Origin: Photobacterium phosphoreum
GTDB taxonomy: Bacteria > Pseudomonadota > Gammaproteobacteria > Enterobacterales > Vibrionaceae
DNA length: 64,000 nt
Direction of reading: 5' to 3'
Assembly (NCBI RefSeq): GCF_002954725.1
Contig: NZ_MSCQ01000002.1
Coordinates: 743,536-807,535 of the forward strand
In this document: in pieces, positions 1-8,527 of the stretch
Position numbering within the stretch: the stretch's first letter is position 1
Layout of the letters: each line of letters starts with the position of its first letter
Position numbers and translations under genes: made by a program
The notes under the pieces: model-generated
The model's database searches: none
The model's input: only the letters and a program-made list of their open reading frames with translations
What the model was told of the DNA's origin: nothing

Positions 1-482
1 GTTTCATATACCGTTAAATTAGATTGTTCTAAATTACGTTTGATTTTTTCTTTTTTTAATAAATAATCGAAATATTGTTTGCAGTTTACTATCTTGTCAC
101 CTGACCTATTTTTACACTTATCACTATATGGTTTGATATACATATAATTAGGGTAAATATTTGCTACTTTCCATACATTACCTTGAATTATTTTATTTTC
201 ATTAATTAAACGAAAAAAATTGTCTATGTTTACAGATATATTTTTTGTTTTTTCATCAATGGTAGGTGTATTAAAGTATAATAAGCCTTTAGGTTTATTA
301 TACTCATCTTTTACTATTTTTGAATTAAATACATTAATTTGATATCTATAAATAGTATCCGTTAAGTATCTAAAATATTGTTCAACTTCATTTTCAAGTT
401 TGTCTTTTTTTGTTTCCGTAAAATTAAAAGCAATAAAAAAAGAGATTACTATCATTACAAACAATCTAGAAAATTTAATCAT
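1..482 (-). CDS. Partial hypothetical membrane-anchored protein
   Basis: An uninterrupted reading frame runs from an ATG at 482 off the left end of the window, giving about 160 codons. The first 20 or so residues (MIKFSRLFVMIVISFFIAF) are a positively charged start plus a hydrophobic stretch, typical of a signal anchor or signal peptide. The rest is polar, rich in Lys, Asn, Tyr and Ile, with two cysteines in a YSDKCKNRSGDKIVNCKQYF segment that could form a disulfide. This suggests a periplasmic domain, possibly the sensor part of a longer membrane protein. No family is recognised. The base composition is very AT-rich. The gene is incomplete, so its function cannot be judged here. Confidence 0.55.
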   Translation of the reverse strand, partial: MIKFSRLFVMIVISFFIAFNFTETKKDKLENEVEQYFRYLTDTIYRYQINVFNSKIVKDEYNKPKGLLYFNTPTIDEKTKNISVNIDNFFRLINENKIIQGNVWKVANIYPNYMYIKPYSDKCKNRSGDKIVNCKQYFDYLLKKEKIKRNLEQSNLTVYE

Positions 483-802
483 AACCACACACAAATAAAA
501 ACAAACGGACTATCAATTTAACTCACTGATTTTAAACATAAATATTTAATTACAAACAAATAAACTCATAATGTTCAACCTATAATTTACCATTGAAAAT
601 TTATCCGTTAAAAACATATAATCCTTGATACCAATAGTATCTTATTTAGCAATTAATACCTATATTATTCTTAATTAACACCAAATACATATATAAAGTT
701 TTATTGTAATGTGTATTTTAATCATAAAATAAAAATGATATCAAAAACATTAATATCATTTTTAACTTTATTTATATATAACTTCACACGTATACATTCA
801 TA
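483..802. other. AT-rich intergenic region
   Basis: This stretch is extremely AT-rich and has no convincing gene. It should contain the promoter of the partial gene at 1-482, but no clear hexamers can be chosen because of the composition. The only definite structure is the terminator-like hairpin at 731-763. Confidence 0.5.
731..763 (-). terminator. Rho-independent terminator of the gene at 803-1291
   Basis: A perfect 11-bp inverted repeat (AAAAATGATAT ... ATATCATTTTT) with an 11-nt loop lies 40 bp past the stop of the minus-strand gene. It is followed on that strand by a T-rich run. The stem is AT-rich, so efficiency is uncertain. Confidence 0.6.
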
Positions 803-1291
803 CTAAAGTATCTGTTCTGATTTCTTCCACGCCTCAACAAACCCTTGAGCAGAAATCTTAAATTCTAATTCTGTTTCTTGGTTATATATATTAACGAAGA
901 CTTTATGGACATTAACCGTTTCGGTATATTTAAATTGAGTAATTAAAAATGCTAAACCTTCATTTGTTGTTGGTGTATAAACCCAATAATTTTTGCTGTC
1001 TTCAGTTCTACGACAAATCTTATCCATTTGCACTTCTTGGCCATTAATGGTCATTAAAACTGTTTTATCAAAACCATTTTTATTGCACTGACTCAAAAAA
1101 CGCTCAAAGCCATTGTTATTATATTTTGCCTTATAAAGCGAAAAAAAAACTTTTTGCTGTCCCTTTTGCTCATCAATCAAGGACGATAAAACATAATGCC
1201 CATCAATCCCTGAAGAATTCCATTCAGATGCATTTGCATGAACAGGTAACATTGCAACACAAGTCCAAGCAAGCCAAAAAAATTTACTCAT
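803..1291 (-). CDS. Hypothetical secreted protein
   Basis: A 162-residue protein with a clear signal peptide (MSKFFWLAWTCVAMLPVHANA, probable cleavage after ANA), so it is exported to the periplasm or beyond. The mature part of about 140 residues is mixed alpha/beta in character. It has two cysteines, in the segments LSQCNKNGF and MDKICRRTED, that could pair. There are no membrane segments and no recognised family. The ATG at 1291 is preceded by a hairpin leader (1318-1340) and followed by a terminator (731-763), so it is probably a single-gene transcript. Confidence 0.7.
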   Translation of the reverse strand: MSKFFWLAWTCVAMLPVHANASEWNSSGIDGHYVLSSLIDEQKGQQKVFFSLYKAKYNNNGFERFLSQCNKNGFDKTVLMTINGQEVQMDKICRRTEDSKNYWVYTPTTNEGLAFLITQFKYTETVNVHKVFVNIYNQETELEFKISAQGFVEAWKKSEQIL

Positions 1292-1764
1292 ATTATTCCT
1301 TTAACATCAATAAAATAAACAATACCTGCACGGTATTGTTTTATCCAAATCTAAATCTTATGGCATCAGTATTTAAAAAAGTACTTCCCTATAATAGCGA
1401 CTAATTAAATAATGAGAATAGTAAATAAAAACGAATCAGGTGTGATCACAAATAAATATTTAACACTATTTAAAGCCGCATTATTTTTGCGATGAATGTC
1501 ATCATTGAAAGCCATAGATATGGATATGAAACGACAGGTTAAGATTCCCGTATTCATTGATTCAATAAAAAACCCCTATCGAAAATACTTTTATAACATA
1601 CAAGTATTGCTTATCAATACTAAAATGGCACATAATACACAAATGGAAAAATATACATCGATTTTATTTGACAACAATCACACTATATACATATAAATGC
1701 ATTATTTGATTAATGTATTACTTATCATCCATTAACCCCTTTTTTTGATCGAGCATATTATTGA
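1292..1764. other. Intergenic region between divergent genes
   Basis: This AT-rich spacer separates the leftward gene ending at 803 from the rightward gene at 1765 and should hold both promoters. It contains the hairpin at 1318-1340 and a short palindrome TGTGATCACA near 1441. A 66-codon open frame at 1496-1696 lacks a convincing ribosome site or family and is not called. Confidence 0.4.
1318..1340. repeat. Perfect 9-bp inverted repeat in a leader region
   Basis: AACAATACC and GGTATTGTT flank a 5-nt loop (TGCAC) about 27 bp upstream of the start codon at 1291. It could be a leader hairpin or an operator. There is no T-run in the direction of the downstream gene to make it a terminator. Confidence 0.4.
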
Positions 1765-2415
1765 ATGTACACTAATGTCATTATAAATTCAGCCATCCCT
1801 TTATGTACTAATCATCAATCAACAATACAGCAAAACTTTTTCCAATTTATTGATGAACATATCCATTTACATGATGATGCTGACTTCTTTGCTACATTAG
1901 TCACTGCACGAATAGAAACGATTAATCACTTAATGCCTTACCAAACAGATAATCTATATCAATGCATTACCAGTGATTATGCACAAACTATTAATGGCAT
2001 TGTCCCTCTAGATAACCTTGCTTTGTATTATATTGAAATTGAAAAACAAGCTATCACGTTATTTGGTAATATCTTATCTTGTTGGGCGGAATATGAACGT
2101 TATCGTGTTTTTCAACAAGTCATAAAGCACCCACTAACAAAAACTAATACGCCACAAGTGGTGGATAATAATAAAAAGATAACCGAAGTCGTGCCACAAA
2201 TTGAAGATGATAAACGCTTATTTATAACGCCATATTACGATCTTCCTATGACACTGAGTAATGCGATTGCATTAAAAACCATTGAAAACTTTGTGAAGAA
2301 AAAACACTGCTATGAGTTACTCTATTTCTTAGCTCTTTCAAGCAATGGGGAGTATGTGATTCATTATCAGTGCACGACTCTGTTTCCTACACTGATTACG
2401 ACCGCACATCTTTAA
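1765..2415 (+). CDS. Hypothetical protein
   Basis: A 216-residue protein without signal peptide or membrane segment, so probably cytoplasmic. It is unrecognised. The sequence is mostly helical in character in its first 130 residues, followed by a polar linker (VDNNKKITEVVPQIEDDKR) and a C-terminal part of about 65 residues. It is one of only two genes read rightwards in the window and stands alone, ending next to the hairpin at 2441-2466. The start was taken at the first ATG of the frame; no strong ribosome-binding site was seen. Confidence 0.6.
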   Translation: MYTNVIINSAIPLCTNHQSTIQQNFFQFIDEHIHLHDDADFFATLVTARIETINHLMPYQTDNLYQCITSDYAQTINGIVPLDNLALYYIEIEKQAITLFGNILSCWAEYERYRVFQQVIKHPLTKTNTPQVVDNNKKITEVVPQIEDDKRLFITPYYDLPMTLSNAIALKTIENFVKKKHCYELLYFLALSSNGEYVIHYQCTTLFPTLITTAHL

Positions 2416-2440
2416 TGTACAATCTAACCCCATAAAAAAA

Positions 2441-2466
2441 TGCTCGTACCAATCATGATACGAGCA
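2441..2466 (-). terminator. Terminator between convergent genes
   Basis: TGCTCGTA and TACGAGCA form an 8-bp stem with a 10-nt loop between the convergent genes ending at 2415 (+) and 2480 (-). The T-run (seven T) follows on the minus strand, so it mainly serves the lipoprotein gene. It may also stop rightward transcription. Confidence 0.75.
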
Positions 2467-2479
2467 CCTTAAAAATCAA

Positions 2480-2782
2480 TTATAAGCTAGTCCACATCGC
2501 AGCACCTGAGGCCCAGACTTCAACATAATTTTCATTACATCGAAATTTCAAATAGCCACGATTATTATTTTTTTGATAATTAACATATACCCAATTACGG
2601 TTATCTTGCGATTTATTATCCAAGCTATTGTCTGACATCGCAGTGATAGCATAATTCGTTTTAACAGCAATACGCTGTTGGCACATTTCAATATCATTTG
2701 CTGTAGGTGGTTGGCGTGTTTCAGTAGTGATATCACAGCCTGATAATAATACTGCTGCTGCAACAAAGGTGTGTGTTTTCAT
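2480..2782 (-). CDS. Small hypothetical lipoprotein
   Basis: A 100-residue protein with a lipoprotein signal: the hydrophobic N-terminus ends in a lipobox (LLSGC, Cys at about residue 16), so the mature protein should be lipid-anchored, about 85 residues. Two further cysteines (EMCQQR and FRCNEN) could form a disulfide. The C-terminus YVEVWASGAAMW is strand-like. No family is recognised. The start at 2782 is the only one that gives the complete signal. The 265 bp between it and hypB hold no other clear gene or terminator. Confidence 0.65.
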   Translation of the reverse strand: MKTHTFVAAAVLLSGCDITTETRQPPTANDIEMCQQRIAVKTNYAITAMSDNSLDNKSQDNRNWVYVNYQKNNNRGYLKFRCNENYVEVWASGAAMWTSL

Positions 2783-3047
2783 TGGCTACTTACGTTGTTT
2801 ATCATCAAAATTATCGCTAATGAGAGACATAACGCAAGTACGCGCTTCAGCTCTGCTAGCTAATGTGCGCGGGATTCTATAGAAAAATCAAAAAAATGAT
2901 AGTAATAATTTGTCTCTTTAAACGATTTTTTGAGCGTTATCACTAATTAGATATATATATAGGTTATACATTAAAAATACAAAAAAATGCTGCATATATA
3001 AAAATGATATACACAGCAAACTTATAAGTATAAATAGCAGAAATTAA

Positions 3048-4118
3048 TTACAATTGCTGTCGATTTTCGTTTAACCAGTTAAGCCATGCGTCCATCCCTT
3101 CACCTGTTTTGGCTGAAAGCTTAATCACTTGAATATTAGGATTCACTTTACGGGCGTTAGCGACACAATCTTCTATATTGACATCAACATAAGGCAACAG
3201 ATCGATTTTATTGATGATCATTAAATCAGCAGCTGCAAACATATTTGGATATTTAAGAGGTTTATCCTCGCCTTCCGTCACCGATAAAATCGCAACTTTA
3301 GACGCTTCACCAAGATCAAAACTGGCAGGACAGACTAAATTACCGACATTTTCAATAAACAAAAATCCAGGTTCATTGATCGCTAATTGATGATAAGCAT
3401 CATGGATCATTTGAGCATCGAGATGACACCCTTTACCTGTATTAACTTGAATAGCGGGCACAGCTGTCGCACGAATACGATCAGCATCATTGCTTGTCTG
3501 TTGATCACCTTCAATCACTGCGCAAGCACACTGATGTTTTAATTTCATCAAGGTTTCGGTTAATAACGTCGTTTTACCTGACCCTGGACTTGAAACAAGA
3601 TTAAGTACTAATTGACGGTTCTCAATAAAATGCTCGCGGTTATGCGCTGCAAGCTGATTATTATTACCTAAAATATCCATCTCTAATGTTAATAACTGTC
3701 GCTGTGATACACCGGCAACATGCACTTCCGCTTCACCTTTACCATAGTGTAAATCACCCGTTTCTAAACGCTCAGGTTGATGCTGTACTTGATGATGGTG
3801 ATGATCGGCATGATGATCATGGTTATGGTCGTGATCATGTGAATGTGCGTGATCATTTTCATGCTCATGATGATGTCCATGTGCGGCTTGCTGAGGCATG
3901 GTGCCAGCAGGCAACGTATAATGAACATGATGATGAACATCACCTTGATGGTGATAATGGTGATGGATCACAACTGATTGTGGCACATCTGCTACTGGAT
4001 GATGATCATTATGCTGGTGTGAATGTTCATTGTGATGATGATCATCATGGCTGTGATCATGATGTTCGTGAGAGTGACCTTCAATTCGGCTATCGCCGCA
4101 ACCGCATACATTACACAT
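3048..4118 (-). CDS. hypB: HypB, nickel-donating GTPase with His-rich N-terminus
   Basis: HypB is the GTPase that, with HypA, loads nickel into [NiFe]-hydrogenase large subunits in the cytoplasm. The ATG at 4118 gives 356 residues starting MCNVCGCG, matching the N-terminal CxxCGC nickel site of E. coli HypB; an in-frame TTG three codons upstream is less likely. Residues about 13-116 form an unusual histidine-rich segment with about 40 His plus Asp and Glu, probably a nickel store. The GTPase domain follows: P-loop SSPGSGKTT, the ENVGNLVCP metal-site segment at the dimer interface, and NKID. It is longer than E. coli HypB (290) because of the His-rich insert. Its ATG lies one base after the hypA stop, so the two are probably translationally coupled. 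It is the last gene of the fhlA-fdhD-hupE-hypFAB run. Confidence 0.95.
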   Translation of the reverse strand: MCNVCGCGDSRIEGHSHEHHDHSHDDHHHNEHSHQHNDHHPVADVPQSVVIHHHYHHQGDVHHHVHYTLPAGTMPQQAAHGHHHEHENDHAHSHDHDHNHDHHADHHHHQVQHQPERLETGDLHYGKGEAEVHVAGVSQRQLLTLEMDILGNNNQLAAHNREHFIENRQLVLNLVSSPGSGKTTLLTETLMKLKHQCACAVIEGDQQTSNDADRIRATAVPAIQVNTGKGCHLDAQMIHDAYHQLAINEPGFLFIENVGNLVCPASFDLGEASKVAILSVTEGEDKPLKYPNMFAAADLMIINKIDLLPYVDVNIEDCVANARKVNPNIQVIKLSAKTGEGMDAWLNWLNENRQQL

Positions 4119-4119
4119 A

Positions 4120-4461
4120 TTATTCAACCTCGATATGTTTAATCATTAATTCTTCTCCAGTTTCAACTTTAAGTTGATAACCATGACAACGCGGACAACT
4201 CACGCCACGCTCTGGAATTTCTACATGTTGTTGACAATCTAAGCACCAAACTCGCGCTGCAACGGATTCAATCTTTAATTGGGCATCTTCTGCAATAGTG
4301 CCACGACTCGCAAATTCAAACCCTGTCGCTAATGCCTGATGTTCAATACATGACAGTGTGCCAATCGCTAATGTCACACTTATCACACGTTTAAAACCTT
4401 GTTTTTGTGCTTGTTCAACCACGGTATCAACCGTATTTATACTCAGTGATAATTCATGCAT
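4120..4461 (-). CDS. hypA: HypA, hydrogenase nickel metallochaperone
   Basis: HypA delivers nickel to the hydrogenase large-subunit precursor together with HypB. The start at 4461 gives 113 residues beginning MHELSLS, where His2 is the conserved nickel ligand; the frame can be extended 20 codons upstream, but this would bury the essential N-terminus. The zinc site is two CxxC pairs (CLDC and CPRC). Length fits the family (about 115). It lies 2 bp after hypF and 1 bp before hypB, within the maturation operon. Only HypA, B and F are encoded here; the partners HypC, D and E must lie elsewhere. Confidence 0.95.
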   Translation of the reverse strand: MHELSLSINTVDTVVEQAQKQGFKRVISVTLAIGTLSCIEHQALATGFEFASRGTIAEDAQLKIESVAARVWCLDCQQHVEIPERGVSCPRCHGYQLKVETGEELMIKHIEVE

Positions 4462-4463
4462 TG

Positions 4464-6890
4464 TTACAGTGCCTCTGACTCGATGGTTGAATGAAGATGG
4501 GAATAGTGAAGTGCATACCACAATTGTCCTGCGGCAATTGCACCATCATTTGACGGCAGTTTTTCACCACAATACACCGGCTGTGATTGACCTGAGAATT
4601 GGTGATAAATCTGATCAACTAAAACTCGGTTTTGAAACACGCCACCGCCGAGAACAACCGCATGGCTAGGATGCTGTTTAGCAATAGTGGCAATCATTTT
4701 TGCAATAGCCGTCAATACACCATGCGCTAAACTATTGATCCATGTTTGACGTCGATCATCACGGATCTCACCAACAAGCGGTAATACGTGGGCAAACAAA
4801 GGCTGCCAATCAATAATACCAGCGGCTGTAATCTGAAACGATAATGGAATATAATAGGTATTCTGCTTAGCAGCTTGTTCTAATAACAACCCACATTGAC
4901 CTTCATAATTAACCTTATCGACCAAGCCTAATAGACACGCCCACGCATCAATAAATCGACCGATTGAAGAGGTATAAGGTGAACGGCTGCCACTTTGCCA
5001 TAACTGATACAGATTATTAAAGTGCGTTTCAGTCCATGTTGAAAAAGCACTTAACTGCATTGACTTAATATCATCAACCTCATAGCACTCAAGTAACATT
5101 GCCAGTAATAACCGCGCAGGCTCTTTAATCGCTTGCTCACCACCAATAAGCCGGAAGGGACGTAAATGACCAATACGTTGATAATCTTGGCATGATGTTA
5201 ATAAGACCTCCCCGCCCCATACGGTGTCATCATCACCCCAACCTGTACCATCAAAGGTAAAGCCAAGTACCGGTTTAGTGAGATTAAACTCCGCCATTAC
5301 TGCTAAAATATGCGCATGATGATGCTGAACTTGCAGTAGTTCTACTGGCGTTTCAGAAGCGGTGATCAGTTGTTTTGCATAAGCAGTCGAGTAATAACTA
5401 GGGTGTTTATCACAGACAACTTGTGGTGCAGTCACCTGATATAAGGCTTGTAAATCAGCCACGGTTTGTAAATAGCGCTGCTCAGTATCGAGATTATTAA
5501 GATCACCAATATAAGGCGATAATACCCATTGCTGCGGTAATGCTAATCCGATAGTGGATTTTTGTTGTGCACCTAATGCTAGCGTTATTGTCTCGGCTTT
5601 ATTGCCAAATTGACTATAAGGCGCATAACCACGCGCCATACGCAGAGTACGTATTTTGCCCCCAGTATAGTGAACCACACTGTCGTCACAGGCATGAACA
5701 ATCGGACGATTATGATCAAGGACACTATCAATCGTGCCTGAAAATTGCTGTTCGATTTGCTGGATCTCAGTCGCAATTGGCATCCCTGAAACATTAGCAC
5801 TGGTCATCACTAACACTGCGGTTGCATTAATTTCAGCTAATGCGGTGAACAATAAATAGTGTAAAGGTGTATAAGGCAGCATAACCCCTAAATAAGGTAC
5901 ATTCGGCGCTACATTCATCGCAACATTAACCGCGAGATTGGTAGAATTAACACTCATCGAGGCTGGGATTTGAGATTTGTTCATTAGCACAATCGGACGT
6001 GCTTGAGAATCTAATGCTTGCCATTCAATCGGCTCACCTACCACCAATTGCTGTGCAGTCTCAATATCAGCAACCATTACCGCTAATGGTTTCTGTTGGC
6101 GATGTTTAATCTGGCGTAATTTCGCAACAGCTTGAGCATGAGTACCATCACAAACAAGATGAAAACCACCTAATCCTTTAATCGCAACCACAGCGCCCGT
6201 TTGAAGACGTTTGGCTAATTGATTAATCGCGGCTTGCTGAATTAACTCGGCACTATGGCTTAGCGCAGCTGATGAAAAATTATGATTATGGCTGTAATCA
6301 ATAAAGCGTGTCCACGGCCCACACACTGCACAACTTATTGGTTGGGCATGGTAACGGCGATCAAGTGGGTTTTCATACGCTTGCTGGCAATCGCAACATA
6401 AAGCAAAACCTTCCATACTGGTGGTCACTCGATCGTACGGCAACGCACGTGTAATGCTATAGCGAGGGCCACAATGGGTACAATTGGTAAAAGGATATTG
6501 GTAATAACGCGAGGTAGGATCGGCAATGTCTTGTTTGCAGGCATCGCAAAGCCCTTGATCAGGAGAAACAGATACACTGGTGCTATCACAGTGCTGACTT
6601 TTCTCGATACTAAACAAAGTGGGTTTTTCAGGAGCTAACCACAACGGGAGTGATGTCACCGTTACGTGATCAATACGGCTTAAAGGCGGTGCTTGTTGCT
6701 CAAGTGCAATAATAAAGTGTTCAAGGTTTTTAGTATCACCTTGAGCTTCTATTTTCACCCCTTCCGAATCATTGATTACCCATCCAACTAACGCATATTG
6801 TAGCGCCAGTTGATAGACAAAGGGGCGGAAACCGACCCCTTGTACAATGCCGGTAATATGAATATATTGTCGTGCAAAGTTGTCTTTCAC
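4464..6890 (-). CDS. hypF: HypF, carbamoyltransferase for the hydrogenase CN ligand
   Basis: HypF uses carbamoyl phosphate and ATP to make a carbamoyl group that is passed to HypE and becomes the CN ligands of the NiFe site. All domains are visible in 808 residues. They are an N-terminal acylphosphatase domain (ITGIVQGVGFRPFVYQLA), two zinc fingers (CDAC/CTHC and CCDC/CAVC, about residues 110-200), a YrdC-like nucleotide domain, and a Kae1-like C-terminal domain with the metal-binding HHHAH motif. The start is a GTG at 6890; no better ATG lies upstream of the acylphosphatase domain. It begins 18 bp after hupE and is followed within 2 bp by hypA. Confidence 0.95.
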   Translation of the reverse strand: MKDNFARQYIHITGIVQGVGFRPFVYQLALQYALVGWVINDSEGVKIEAQGDTKNLEHFIIALEQQAPPLSRIDHVTVTSLPLWLAPEKPTLFSIEKSQHCDSTSVSVSPDQGLCDACKQDIADPTSRYYQYPFTNCTHCGPRYSITRALPYDRVTTSMEGFALCCDCQQAYENPLDRRYHAQPISCAVCGPWTRFIDYSHNHNFSSAALSHSAELIQQAAINQLAKRLQTGAVVAIKGLGGFHLVCDGTHAQAVAKLRQIKHRQQKPLAVMVADIETAQQLVVGEPIEWQALDSQARPIVLMNKSQIPASMSVNSTNLAVNVAMNVAPNVPYLGVMLPYTPLHYLLFTALAEINATAVLVMTSANVSGMPIATEIQQIEQQFSGTIDSVLDHNRPIVHACDDSVVHYTGGKIRTLRMARGYAPYSQFGNKAETITLALGAQQKSTIGLALPQQWVLSPYIGDLNNLDTEQRYLQTVADLQALYQVTAPQVVCDKHPSYYSTAYAKQLITASETPVELLQVQHHHAHILAVMAEFNLTKPVLGFTFDGTGWGDDDTVWGGEVLLTSCQDYQRIGHLRPFRLIGGEQAIKEPARLLLAMLLECYEVDDIKSMQLSAFSTWTETHFNNLYQLWQSGSRSPYTSSIGRFIDAWACLLGLVDKVNYEGQCGLLLEQAAKQNTYYIPLSFQITAAGIIDWQPLFAHVLPLVGEIRDDRRQTWINSLAHGVLTAIAKMIATIAKQHPSHAVVLGGGVFQNRVLVDQIYHQFSGQSQPVYCGEKLPSNDGAIAAGQLWYALHYSHLHSTIESEAL

Positions 6891-6908
6891 TGTGATTATC
6901 CAGCTAAA

Positions 6909-7496
6909 TTACGACAGCATTAAAATGCCACCAAACGCTGCCATAACAATCCCAACCACACGCATCACACGTTGGTTTACTGCTGATGTCATGACTAACT
7001 TACCTAATGCAATGCCTGATACATGTAAGATTGCAGTTGCTACAACAAAACCACTAAAGTATTCCATCGCTTGTGCATCAAGCGGCATTTCCATACCGTG
7101 TGCCATGCCGTGGAATAATGCAAAAGCCATTACTAATCCCGTTGCCAATTTCTCAGACATACGACCGCCAGCCAATAACATTGCGCCCATACCAATTACA
7201 GATAAAGCAATGCCCATTTCAATGCCCGGTAATACCATACCAGCAACACCTAATGCACCGCCAACGACCATAATCCCAATAAACGCCATTGGTAGACGTG
7301 AAACAACTTTACCGCCCATCAATGCTGCCAGTAAACCGACACCAATCATTACAGATAAGTGATCAAGGCCAGTAAATGGGTGCACAAAACCGGTCATAAA
7401 ACCCGTTGTAGTATGAGGACCAATGTGACCAGGGTGTGCTAAAACAATGGGTGAAAAAAGAGTAAGCGCACTGGCAACAATATGTTTAAATTTCAT
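6909..7496 (-). CDS. hupE: HupE/UreJ-family nickel transporter
   Basis: A 195-residue inner-membrane protein of the HupE/UreJ family, which imports nickel (or cobalt) for hydrogenase or urease. It has a cleavable-looking N-terminus ending in ALA-like residues, then HPGH, and the family signature HPFTGLDH in the first membrane segment. About six hydrophobic helices follow, with a second His-rich motif (LFHGMAHG). No urease gene is present, and it sits between fdhD and hypF, so it most likely supplies nickel to hydrogenase-3. The ATG at 7496 follows a leader with two hairpins (7529-7581). Confidence 0.9.
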   Translation of the reverse strand: MKFKHIVASALTLFSPIVLAHPGHIGPHTTTGFMTGFVHPFTGLDHLSVMIGVGLLAALMGGKVVSRLPMAFIGIMVVGGALGVAGMVLPGIEMGIALSVIGMGAMLLAGGRMSEKLATGLVMAFALFHGMAHGMEMPLDAQAMEYFSGFVVATAILHVSGIALGKLVMTSAVNQRVMRVVGIVMAAFGGILMLS

Positions 7497-7528
7497 TTAT
7501 TTTTATCCTTAGTGTCATAGAATCAAAA

Positions 7529-7581
7529 CCCGCTTTAACGGGGGATTTATTGCTAATAAGTACTAGGGAGACGTACTTATT
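7529..7581 (-). promoter_or_regulatory. Two hairpins in the fdhD-hupE gap
   Basis: In transcript order the gap holds a 9-bp stem (AATAAGTAC/GTACTTATT, 7555-7581) and then a short stem CCCG/CGGG (7529-7542) followed by TTTTG. The second resembles a weak terminator. Together they may attenuate or separate hupE-hypFAB expression from fhlA-fdhD. No known nickel or molybdenum-cofactor riboswitch consensus was recognised. Confidence 0.45.
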
Positions 7582-7608
7582 AACCGTAAATTCAATACCT
7601 AAGCGTTA

Positions 7609-8442
7609 TTAAATCATCCCTGTAATACGTTCAGGATGCGCATAAGCATCTGCGCGACCATTACGACAATGGCCCAATAACGTCAGATTAAGTTTTTCCG
7701 CCAGATCAACCGCCATTTTAGTTGCTGATGAAATCGCTAACAGCACTTCAACCCCTGCAGATGCGGCTTTCTGAACCATTTCAAAACTGGCACGACTTGT
7801 GACTAATACCGCACCACCCCTTAACTGTCGCTGATGAATACAACCCACCAATTTATCCAGTGCAATATGACGACCTACATCTTCAAAAATAGCTTCTACT
7901 TGACCTTGTTGGTTGATATATACCGCCGCATGAGCAGAGCCAGTTAACTGATTTAATTGCTGTTTACGTAATAATTGTTGTAAGACAGGATCAAGGAAAC
8001 CTAAATCAAACTGTACTGATGACGGCACAGGATCTAATGCACGGCATACTGTTTCTAATTTTTCTTCACCACAAATGCCGCAACCTGTTAGTCCAGCAAG
8101 AGAACGACGTTTTTGTTGTAAACGCGCCACACAGCGATTGGCAATCGTGACATTAATGTTGATGCCATCACAGGTAGGCATCATTTCAATATCATGAATA
8201 TCACGATGATGATCGATGATCCCTTCTGATAACGAAAAGCCAATCGCAAACTGTTCTAAGTCATTTGGCGTACACATCATTACGGTGTAAGCGACACCAT
8301 TAAAAGCAATCGCAACCGGCGTTTCTTCAATGATGTAGTCAAGTTCACAGCAATCACTTTTGCCTTTACGGTAACGTACAATAGAACGTTCGCTTGCATT
8401 ACAAAACATCGATTCCGGTAACGCTTCTAAGGTGGTCAACAT
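7609..8442 (-). CDS. fdhD: FdhD, formate dehydrogenase sulfurtransferase
   Basis: FdhD carries sulfur from the desulfurase IscS to the molybdenum cofactor of formate dehydrogenase and is needed for FDH activity. The 277-residue protein contains the conserved CxxC pair (LTGCGICGEEKL, about residue 121). It also has family segments such as FAIGFSLSEGII near the N-terminus, EDVGRHIALDKLVG and TSRASFEMVQKAASAGV. Length matches E. coli FdhD (277). Placing it directly downstream of fhlA (85-bp gap) couples FDH maturation to the FHL programme. The start is the ATG at 8442, preceded by an AAAGGAAAAA ribosome site. Confidence 0.95.
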   Translation of the reverse strand: MLTTLEALPESMFCNASERSIVRYRKGKSDCCELDYIIEETPVAIAFNGVAYTVMMCTPNDLEQFAIGFSLSEGIIDHHRDIHDIEMMPTCDGININVTIANRCVARLQQKRRSLAGLTGCGICGEEKLETVCRALDPVPSSVQFDLGFLDPVLQQLLRKQQLNQLTGSAHAAVYINQQGQVEAIFEDVGRHIALDKLVGCIHQRQLRGGAVLVTSRASFEMVQKAASAGVEVLLAISSATKMAVDLAEKLNLTLLGHCRNGRADAYAHPERITGMI

Positions 8443-8527
8443 CTTTTTCCTTTACTTATTTATTACGTCATATTTATTACGACAATCACTGTTTGTTTAT
8501 AAAATTTTGTTTATCACATTCAGCTAA

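Noticed and set aside
1441..1450. Palindrome TGTGATCACA as a CRP site
   Set aside because: The half-sites have no spacer, so it cannot be a normal CRP site.
1496..1696. 66-codon plus-strand open frame
   Set aside because: No ribosome site, signal or family, in AT-rich spacer where chance frames are common.
3686..4177. Plus-strand open frame opposite hypB with Asp/His-rich product
   Set aside because: It is the mirror of the His-codon repeats in hypB; it has no ribosome site and overlaps hypB, which is certain.
7529..7581. Nickel or molybdenum-cofactor riboswitch in the hupE leader
   Set aside because: Only two simple hairpins are present and no conserved riboswitch core could be found.
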